Assembly: GCA_937995875.1 (NCBI GenBank)
Contig: CALKIW010000207.1
Location: 1 to 8,665, forward strand
Direction of reading: 5' to 3'
DNA length: 8,665 nucleotides
Source: an uncultured Bacteroidales bacterium
GTDB taxonomy: Bacteria; Bacteroidota; Bacteroidia; Bacteroidales; Bacteroidaceae
Part shown: in pieces, positions 1 to 4,903 of the stretch
How positions within the stretch are numbered: position 1 is the stretch's first letter
How the letters are laid out: every line of letters starts with the position of its first letter
The notes under the pieces: model-generated
What the model was told of the DNA's origin: nothing
The model's input: only the letters and a program-made list of their open reading frames with translations
Database searches by the model: none
Translations under genes and position numbers: made by a program

Positions 1-18
1 GCGGATCACAGAGTACTA

Positions 19-50
19 AAAAGAGGACTTCATTGCTGAAGTCCTCTTTT
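19..50. terminator. Strong bidirectional intrinsic terminator
   Basis: A perfect 13-bp stem (19-31 pairs with 38-50) encloses a 6-nt loop (32-37). Its arms end in A-runs and T-runs, so a U-tract follows the hairpin when read on either strand: TTTT on plus and TTTTT on minus. A plus-strand frame running in from the left edge ends with TAA at 17-19 (last residues R-I-T-E-Y), which would suit the 3' end of an unseen plus-strand gene stopping just before the hairpin. On the minus strand it would end anything transcribed leftward from the promoter near 370. Confidence 0.85.
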
Positions 51-68
51 CCGTTTATGCAAGAAACT

Positions 69-127
69 TGTTAGCTAAATAGCACATTTAGAGGAAGTTA
101 TGCTAAATGTTGAATCTGTGGCTAACA
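69..127. repeat. Nested inverted repeats
   Basis: An outer 7-bp inverted repeat (TGTTAGC at 69-75, GCTAACA at 121-127) encloses a perfect inner 8-bp inverted repeat (ACATTTAG at 84-91, CTAAATGT at 103-110) with an 11-nt loop. The gaps between outer and inner arms are 8 and 9-10 nt. There is no T-run after either stem, so this is not an intrinsic terminator. It could be a recombinase or regulator site, or a structured transcript segment. No function can be assigned from sequence alone. Confidence 0.5.
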
Positions 128-285
128 GGACATAACGGGAATTAAAAAGCCCTATCGGGAACGAAATGTGTTACCAAAATGTGTTACCACTTGCACATGA
201 ATCGGCTTCCGAACGAAATGCAGAATGGGAAGTAGGTGACAATGGTGGGTATGTGGTGGATGGAGAGTGGAAATTGAAAAGATAG
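100..285 (+). pseudogene. Possible decayed short reading frame
   Basis: A plus-strand frame opens with ATG at 100-102 behind a purine-rich GAGGAAG (91-97), reads 11 residues (MLNVESVANRT) and stops at TAA 133-135. It then continues in the same frame to TAG at 283-285. The second part has an ATG at 166 and would give a 39-residue peptide ending in an acidic, Gly/Trp-containing stretch (EWEVGDNGGYVVDGEWKLKR). The composition of this tail looks protein-like rather than random, but I recognise no family. The in-frame stop suggests a remnant of a longer gene or two chance frames. The 13-bp tandem repeat at 164-189 overlaps it. Confidence 0.2.
164..189 (+). repeat. Perfect 13-bp tandem direct repeat
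   Basis: AAATGTGTTACCA occurs twice back to back (164-176 and 177-189) with no mismatch. A second, shorter direct repeat, GAACGAAATG, is found at 159-168 and 211-220, partly overlapping the first copy. Tandem copies of about this size are typical of protein-binding sites such as integrase arm sites, iterons and regulator sites. No integrase or replication gene is visible in the window, so the role is open. Confidence 0.8.
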
Positions 286-297
286 ATACTAAACAAA

Positions 298-362
298 ATA
301 GAGCCGACAAGGTGGTTTGCTAACCCGATTACGGTGCTACTCTATCATCTCGCAAGCTCTAT
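298..362 (-). ncRNA. Candidate small structured RNA or leader element
   Basis: On the minus strand this 65-nt segment begins with ATAGAGC (362-356) and ends with its complement GCTCTAT (304-298), a perfect 7-bp closing stem, followed at once by TTTTGTTT. Inside are two short overlapping hairpins: CCG/CGG at 325-327 and 332-334, and GGTT/AACC at 314-317 and 322-325. A second copy of CTCTAT (340-345, plus strand) could pair with the same arm, so two mutually exclusive folds exist. A -7-like box lies just upstream at 374-367, placing the predicted start near 361. There is no tRNA T-arm sequence, so it is not a normal tRNA. The structure is directly visible; that it is transcribed is inferred. 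Confidence 0.35.
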
Positions 363-366
363 ACTG

Positions 367-374
367 CAAAATTA
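367..374 (-). promoter_or_regulatory. Leftward Bacteroidetes-type -7 element
   Basis: Read on the minus strand this is TAATTTTG followed by CA, matching the Bacteroidetes primary sigma factor -7 consensus TAnnTTTG. The predicted start falls at about 360-363, exactly at the first base of the structured element. No TTTG is found at the usual -33 spacing; the nearest is 28 bp upstream, which is too far. Transcription would run left, with the terminator at 19-50 as a possible end point, giving a transcript of roughly 340 nt or about 70 nt if it stops at the U-rich tract after the 298-304 arm. Confidence 0.4.
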
Positions 375-502
375 GTTTTATTTTTTGTTATACTATAATT
401 TTCAAACACAGAATTTGTTAAACATCTACAAAATAACAATATAAAACACTTTGGAGATATTCCCTATAAATCTCTTACTTTCCCGAATGGTCATTTGGGG
501 TA
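375..502. other. AT-rich non-coding stretch with one hairpin
   Basis: No frame on either strand looks coding here. The sequence is strongly A/T-rich. The only clear structure is an imperfect hairpin at 482-499 (seven pairs including one G-T, loop GGTC at 489-492). It lies just beyond the end of the small minus-strand frame at 503, but it is followed by A-rich rather than T-rich sequence on that strand, so it is a poor intrinsic terminator. Confidence 0.5.
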
Positions 503-715
503 TCAGCTGCTTACTAAATTACTTAATCGTGCCTTAAAAGAAGTAAGGCTTTTTCGTTCTTCATTATATTTATCTATTTGTTTTTTAAGGGAGGATATAC
601 CTTCTTCAACTATATCTGTAACGCTATCAGCTGCGTCATCTCCAATACACATTATAATAATGTGTTCGACCATCTTGGGAGTTGCCGTCAAGGTGATTTT
701 CTCGTCATTGTTCAT
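503..715 (-). CDS. Hypothetical small protein, 70 residues, possibly a fragment
   Basis: Starting at the first ATG in the frame (715-713) this encodes a 70-residue protein beginning MNNDEKITLTATPKMVEH and ending SNLVSS, with a TGA stop at 505-503. Residues roughly 10-30 are hydrophobic and strand- or helix-like (MVEHIIIMCIGDD). The C-terminal half is charged with coiled-coil character (SSLKKQIDKYNEERKSL). The frame stays open upstream to a TAA at 763-761 without another ATG; its only earlier start is a TTG at 757, and the residues encoded there (EKVRSRLTFTS) look like real protein. I recognise no family. It may be an intact small gene, or the 3' end of a longer one whose 5' end is in another frame (705-812). 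Confidence 0.4.
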   Translation of the reverse strand: MNNDEKITLTATPKMVEHIIIMCIGDDAADSVTDIVEEGISSLKKQIDKYNEERKSLTSFKARLSNLVSS

Positions 716-812
716 AACAGAAGTAAATGTCAGCCTGGAACGGACTTTCTCGGTCAATAGTTAATACTTGAATTTGTAGTGCCTGATTTTCTTTATTTAA
801 TCTTTCTATATC
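705..812 (-). pseudogene. Coiled-coil remnant in another frame
   Basis: Directly after a TAA at 815-813 a minus-strand frame reads DIERLNKENQALQIQVL and on to a TGA at 707-705. The first part is a clear heptad-like coiled-coil pattern, yet it has no ATG, GTG or TTG start. It overlaps the front of the small frame that ends at 503, which lies in a different frame and carries on with protein-like sequence from TEKVRSRLTF. The simplest reading is one gene broken by a frameshift around 750-765, with its 5' end already lost. The region also overlaps the 3' end of the broken gene to the right. Confidence 0.3.
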
Positions 813-1803
813 TTAATCCGGAATGATTCCCATTCTGCCAAAGTCGGGTATTCGGTACTAATTCATAGTTAATAATTCGGCCATCACTTGCTATATCGCC
901 ATAGAAAATCTCGACTTCGTCTTCTAAAACTTCACGTATCCGAGTGAGAAATTGCTTCTTAGCATTTGATTGTTCATTGAATTTGCCAGGATGCAACGAT
1001 CGAAGCCAATCGTCAAATTCGTGCATGGTAGATAGATGATATGCCTTATCTTCTATCACCAACTTAGCTCCATTATTCAGACAATTCCCATGAGTGTCTC
1101 AGAAAATGCCCTCCTCTTTAGGACTTATCAATATTATGTTCTTAATCCTTGGGGTAACAAATTGCTTATCAAACCATTCATCGTACTTTTTGGAAGATAT
1201 AAACCATTCTAACTTCGTAGACTTCAGTTCGTTAAAGAAATCCAGAGATGTCGCTGCTTCTTTATTCAGCATAGACCAATTCTCGGTCATGTAATCGTCA
1301 TCGTATTGACCATAGTTGCCGAAGCCCCAAAAGTTGATAAGTGGGATATAGATATTGCGAACTAAATGAATGGGAGAACAAATTGCTGCTACTGTCTTCT
1401 CTTTGTCATCTCTGTTCGAACAATAGACAATAAATAGCCCTCTTTGATTTTCAATGTTGCCAAACTCTGGTAACTCAAGTAACTCATAGTGCATCAAAAC
1501 ATGAGACCCTTCGCTGTCAATATGTAATGTCTGCTCATAATAAGGGTTGCTATTCCCTAAATCTATAATAGCTTCCAACTACTGCACGATGTCTTTAAGC
1601 GGATTGTATAAATCACTTAAAGGTATCATGAGTTGCCTTTGCCCATTAACATTGAAGACCATCTCAAGCCAGCCGTATTGTAAGTTTTGGAAGTCGATTT
1701 TTACAGCATCAGATTTCTCCGGTATCCCTTTGGAATACTTATCATAGATGAGACTGCGTTCGTGGAGCCAGTCCTGGACATTTAGCCAACCATCGTAAAT
1801 CAT
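793..1803 (-). pseudogene. Broken 336-codon gene with two in-frame stops, family unknown
   Basis: ATG at 1803-1801 opens a frame (MIYDGWLNVQDWLHERSLIY...) that meets TAG at 1581-1579 (codon 75), continues at once in the same frame for 159 residues, meets TGA at 1101-1099 (codon 235), and continues for another 101 residues to TAA at 795-793. The pieces after each stop have no ATG at their front: the second can start only at a TTG directly behind the TAG, and the third only at TTG 1062 or internal ATG 1025. All three pieces have good protein-like composition, rich in Trp, Tyr and acidic residues. Together this points to a single cytoplasmic protein of about 336 residues inactivated by two nonsense changes. 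I recognise no domain. The alternatives are three coupled small genes, or stop-codon readthrough. It follows DUF2130 after a 57-bp gap with no promoter that I can see, so it was probably co-transcribed. Confidence 0.6.
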
Positions 1804-1824
1804 AACTATTGTGTTGTGCAGGCA

Positions 1825-1841
1825 TTCTCAAGCAATGAGAA
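1825..1841. repeat. Short inverted repeat between DUF2130 and the broken gene
   Basis: TTCTCA (1825-1830) and TGAGAA (1836-1841) form a perfect 6-bp stem with a 5-nt loop, 19 bases past the DUF2130 stop codon. No T-run follows on the minus strand, so full termination is unlikely. It may be a weak attenuator or RNA-stability hairpin. Confidence 0.4.
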
Positions 1842-1860
1842 CACCTGACTTTTCAGTGAA

Positions 1861-3282
1861 CTATTCCTCCTGCGCATCATCAGCCTTCATCCTTGCCTCG
1901 TCGAATTTCTGCTTCATCGTCGGGTTGTTGTATGTAAGCTTTTTAATCGTCAATTCGTCAGCTTTCTTGTTGGCTAAACGAAGATTGTTTTCAGAACCGA
2001 CCAAGGCTTCACGTACCTTCTGTAGATGTTTGATGGACTCGTCGATTTGGTCAATAGCCACGTTAAACTTCTTGCTTGCCAGTTCATAGTTACGACTGAA
2101 ACCGTTGCGGAACTCATTGAGCTTTGTCTCAAAATTAGTTACATCAACCGATTGGTTGCGGGCGATAGCCAGCTGCCGCTTATAATCCACGGCATTTCTC
2201 GAAGCCTTGGCCAATAGCGAAATGATGGGCATAAAGAACTGTGGGCGGATGACGAACATCTTCGGGTAACGGTGGCTCACATCTACTATACCATTATTAT
2301 ATAGTTCGCTCTCCGGCTCCAGCATACTGACGAGCACGGCATATTCACATCCTTTTGCCGTTCGGTCTTTGTCCAGCTTGGCAAAGAAGTCTTCGTTCTT
2401 ATGTTTCGTAGATGTCGTGTCGGACTCGTTCTTCATCTCAAACATGATGGAGATATACTCCGTATTATCGTCATAGTCGCGGAAGATAAAGTCGCCCTTG
2501 CTTCCGTTGCTGGCATCATTATCCTTCTCAAAATAGGCATTGGGGTAGAGTCCGAGCGACCGTGCATTGTCAAACTCGGTGTGACAATGTATCTCCAAAT
2601 CCTCACCAATCATCTTGGTTGATTGGCGAATCTTGAAGTCTTTATAGCGTTCTATCTCTTCGTCTTTGTCTTTCAGGCTACGCTCGTAATAGTCTTTCAT
2701 GTTTTTCTCGTTGAGTGTAGCCTTTGCCTCATTCTCTGTGAGTTTGGCCTCCAGCTCCGTGATACGCTGTTGCTTCTGCTGGATGGCATTCTGTTGAGCG
2801 GTCTTCTCCTGCATCACGGCCAGTTCCTGATCTCTCGCTTTCTGCTGCAACGACGCTTCCAGCTCAAGTATTCGCCTGTCCTTCTCTGCCACCTTGTTGT
2901 CAATCTCCATCTGCTTGCTATTCTGCAAATTTGTGATTTGCTCTTTAAGGCGAGTAATCTCTGTATCTTTGTCAGACATCTGCTCCTTCATTTCGAGTTG
3001 CTTAGCCTGTGCAATACTGTTCAGGCGCTCGTTGAGCTTTGCAATCTCAGTATCTTTGCTGGCAATAACCGTATCCTTAGCCGACAGCTTATCTTTGTAG
3101 CCTTGTTCGGTTTTTAGAATAACGGCAGCCTGCTCAACCTTTTGCTGTTGATGAAGTTCAGCAAGTCTTTTACTTACCTCAGCATCAAAGGCATCATTCT
3201 TTACCTGGTTAAGGATTGCAGCATAGTCAGCTTCATCAACGGTGAAAATCGCACCACACTTCGGACATTTAATTTCGCTCAT
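1861..3282 (-). CDS. DUF2130 protein: coiled coil plus PD-(D/E)XK-like domain
   Basis: A 473-residue cytoplasmic protein. The frame is open to a TTG at 3288, but the ATG at 3282 gives the natural start MSEIKCPKCG. The N-terminus has one CPKCG knuckle (residues 6-10), half of a zinc ribbon. Residues about 26-215 are Lys/Glu/Gln-rich with long coiled-coil character. Residues about 220-370 match the DUF2130 family as I remember it, with GDFIF (D264) followed by a strand and FEMKNE (E282, K284). This D...E-x-K layout resembles a PD-(D/E)XK nuclease core. The C-terminal roughly 100 residues are again helical (ISLLAKASRNAVDYKRQ onward). No signal peptide or membrane segment is seen. The substrate is unknown; DNA cleavage is inferred from the motif only. 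The gene has its own promoter, carrying the same upstream element as hsdR. It ends with TAG at 1863-1861. Confidence 0.85.
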   Translation of the reverse strand: MSEIKCPKCGAIFTVDEADYAAILNQVKNDAFDAEVSKRLAELHQQQKVEQAAVILKTEQGYKDKLSAKDTVIASKDTEIAKLNERLNSIAQAKQLEMKEQMSDKDTEITRLKEQITNLQNSKQMEIDNKVAEKDRRILELEASLQQKARDQELAVMQEKTAQQNAIQQKQQRITELEAKLTENEAKATLNEKNMKDYYERSLKDKDEEIERYKDFKIRQSTKMIGEDLEIHCHTEFDNARSLGLYPNAYFEKDNDASNGSKGDFIFRDYDDNTEYISIMFEMKNESDTTSTKHKNEDFFAKLDKDRTAKGCEYAVLVSMLEPESELYNNGIVDVSHRYPKMFVIRPQFFMPIISLLAKASRNAVDYKRQLAIARNQSVDVTNFETKLNEFRNGFSRNYELASKKFNVAIDQIDESIKHLQKVREALVGSENNLRLANKKADELTIKKLTYNNPTMKQKFDEARMKADDAQEE

Positions 3283-3308
3283 AAACAAACTTATTTATAA
3301 TTACAATG

Positions 3309-3344
3309 CAAAGGTATAAACTAACAGTGCAGACATTCTGCGTT
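3309..3344 (-). promoter_or_regulatory. DUF2130 promoter with shared operator-like element
   Basis: On the minus strand TACCTTTG (3316-3309) matches the Bacteroidetes -7 consensus TAnnTTTG, giving a leader of about 20 nt before the ATG at 3282. Exactly 12 bp upstream lies the inverted repeat GCAG-N5-CTGC (3329-3341). In plus orientation the extended element GCAGACATTCTGCGTT (3329-3344) is 14/16 identical to the one before hsdR. It covers the position where the -33 box would be, and no TTTG -33 box is apparent. That placement suits either an activator site replacing -33 or a repressor site blocking it. Confidence 0.75.
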
Positions 3345-3358
3345 CTTCTGACTATTTC

Positions 3359-4393
3359 TTAGGCAACGTACATTTTACTAAGCGCATCAGCCTCTTCTTT
3401 CATCTTTTCACGCAGAGAGGTAGGCTTTATCACCTCTATCTGGCTACCGAAAGAGCGGAGCAGCGCCCTGAGTTCATAATTATCTTTTACCTGAAGGGTT
3501 ATGATACGCCTCCCATCTTCAGCTCGTTCGTTTCTTGCCACCTGCGATTCATGGAGAGGCTTGGTATAGATATAGTTGAAAGCCTTTTCGTTGGCATAGA
3601 TAACCACGTTATCCACCGGCACATCTTCAACTGACACACCAATGACATCCTCGAAAAACTCATCGAAGTTGAAATTTTCATCAAGTGGTTCAAAATTCTT
3701 GCGGCCAAGTTCCTTGATCCCGTCTATCCTGTCAATGGCATAGTTGGTTAATCCGTCATAATCACTCTGCTTGCCTATAAGGAACCACCTGTTATTATAT
3801 TGCTTCAGATGATAAGGGCTCACTACCAGCTCTTTGGCATCTTTACCAAAAGGATGGTAACAAATCTCCAAGGCTTGCTTATTGACAATGGCATCGAAAA
3901 TCTGCTTGTAGTAATCCTTGTCCATTCCTTTCAGGTAGGGGTTATGTTGGAAGCTGACAACCGAGCGCACTTCCTTGCCAAGCTGACTGGTGGAGTACAG
4001 TTTCTTGTCAATATCCATCAGCCAATCGAACTGTGGCACGCCCTCAAATCGTTTGAGCAGCATCAGAGCATCTGATACGATGTTCTGTTCCTCTTGGTTA
4101 AAAGGCCGCTCGCTGATAGAGTCGTTGCGATGATGGTAGCGATAGTACACCCGGTGACCGTCGCGTATAGTGTCAATCATCATTCTGTAGCCTTCCTCGC
4201 TCCTCATAAATTTCAAGTCCTCTTGTACCTGACGTTTTTTTACGCCGTCGTCTTTCTTCCCTTGACCATTATAAAGGTAAAGAGCCTTGTTGCAGGCATC
4301 TACTAAGTCGTCAATATAGTAATGACGACTCCAATTACCAAGACATCTGTCAAGAGCCTGGTATCTTATCTGTGCATTCTTGTTGGTTGCCAT
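3359..4393 (-). CDS. WYL-domain transcriptional regulator
   Basis: A 344-residue cytoplasmic DNA-binding protein. Residues about 5-75 are predicted to form a winged helix-turn-helix (IRYQALDRCLG, then KKRQVQEDLKFM). Residues about 165-230 form the WYL ligand-sensing domain, seen in ALEICYHPFGKDAKELVVSPYHLKQYNNRWFL split around residues 174-205 and closed by NYAIDRIDGI. Residues about 258-335 look like the WCX C-terminal extension (VIYANEKAFNYIYTKPL, then ELRALLRSFG). This three-part layout is that of WYL regulators such as BrxR and CapW, which control phage-defence loci by binding inverted repeats in promoters. It starts at ATG 4393, 16 bp after the ASCH stop, so the two genes are probably co-transcribed with hsdR. 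It lies just upstream of a promoter carrying the GCAG-N5-CTGC element, making it the prime candidate to bind there. The ligand is unknown; WYL domains are thought to sense nucleic acids or nucleotides. Confidence 0.88.
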   Translation of the reverse strand: MATNKNAQIRYQALDRCLGNWSRHYYIDDLVDACNKALYLYNGQGKKDDGVKKRQVQEDLKFMRSEEGYRMMIDTIRDGHRVYYRYHHRNDSISERPFNQEEQNIVSDALMLLKRFEGVPQFDWLMDIDKKLYSTSQLGKEVRSVVSFQHNPYLKGMDKDYYKQIFDAIVNKQALEICYHPFGKDAKELVVSPYHLKQYNNRWFLIGKQSDYDGLTNYAIDRIDGIKELGRKNFEPLDENFNFDEFFEDVIGVSVEDVPVDNVVIYANEKAFNYIYTKPLHESQVARNERAEDGRRIITLQVKDNYELRALLRSFGSQIEVIKPTSLREKMKEEADALSKMYVA

Positions 4394-4409
4394 ATTTGCA
4401 AAAACCTCA

Positions 4410-4874
4410 TTATTTCCGCTTCACTTCAATTACCTTGCCAAGATGAAACACTGCCTCCCAGAAGCAAAGCTCTCCATTGGGGTCAAGGGCAGCATTCTCG
4501 CCGTCATCGTGAAAACGGGCTGGATTTCCGCCCTTATCATTAAGAGGACGGAATGTAATGTCGGTTACTTCCACCAATGCGGTGTCCCGCTCTTTGGCAT
4601 AGCCGACGGCAAGGCTCAGATACTTCAGGTTGTCTTTGGGACAGAATGGGTAAACGCCATTGTTCCATACGTAAATGTCACCTGCCAATGGATTATCGAC
4701 ACTGATTTTCTCATCATCAAAATAAGGATAGCCATTTTCGTCACAAGCCAGATACTTCTTATAGGTGGTATCCTTTATCTCGCGATATTCTTCTTTCTTC
4801 ATGCCGGCAACAATCTGGTCGAAATAAACCTGCTTGATGGTCAGATACAAGGTGTTTTGCTTTGTTGATTCCAT
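4410..4874 (-). CDS. ASCH-domain protein
   Basis: A 154-residue soluble protein. After a strand (LYLTIKQVYFDQIVAG) residues 24-31 read GMKKEEYR, an exact match to the G-x-K-x-x-E-x-R signature of ASCH domains (K26, E29, R31). ASCH proteins have a PUA-like beta-barrel thought to bind RNA. Characterised members include an N4-acetylcytidine amidohydrolase (YqfB) and a ribonuclease, so nucleic-acid binding or modified-base chemistry is plausible, but the substrate here is unknown. Relative to minimal ASCH proteins of about 100 residues it has an insert rich in Asp and Tyr (about 43-62) and extra loops (about 110-133). It starts at ATG 4874, 29 bp after the hsdR stop, and is followed 16 bp later by the WYL gene, so it is probably in the hsdR transcript. 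A CACCTTTA upstream is too weak a match to call a promoter. Confidence 0.85.
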   Translation of the reverse strand: MESTKQNTLYLTIKQVYFDQIVAGMKKEEYREIKDTTYKKYLACDENGYPYFDDEKISVDNPLAGDIYVWNNGVYPFCPKDNLKYLSLAVGYAKERDTALVEVTDITFRPLNDKGGNPARFHDDGENAALDPNGELCFWEAVFHLGKVIEVKRK

Positions 4875-4903
4875 GATTTTTATTTTTTTGATGTAAAGGT
4901 GAA

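Noticed and set aside
144..158. Terminator from the CCC-TATC-GGG hairpin with a T-run on the minus strand
   Set aside because: The stem is only 3 bp, too weak to call despite the five T residues following it on the minus strand.
298..362. A tRNA gene, because the segment has a 7-bp closing stem and a TTTGCTAA loop-like sequence
   Set aside because: It is only 65 nt, has no GTTCGAATC-type T-arm before the 3' strand of the closing stem, and the anticodon-like stem does not extend to 5 bp around a 7-nt loop.
482..499. Terminator for the minus-strand genes
   Set aside because: The hairpin is imperfect and is followed on the minus strand by an A-rich, not T-rich, stretch.
1099..1578. A separate 159-residue gene starting at position 1578
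   Set aside because: Its first codon is a TTG directly abutting the in-frame TAG of the preceding segment, with no ATG for 28 codons. It is treated as the middle part of one broken gene.
793..1803. Genetic-code recoding of stop codons
   Set aside because: Both TAG and TGA interrupt the frame, while DUF2130 ends at TAG, the small frame at 503 ends at TGA, and hsdR, ASCH and WYL are uninterrupted. Loss of function by mutation is simpler than double recoding.
4881..4903. Separate promoter for the ASCH gene (CACCTTTA)
   Set aside because: It matches TAnnTTTG poorly, there is no upstream partner box, and the gap to hsdR is only 29 bp, so co-transcription is more likely.
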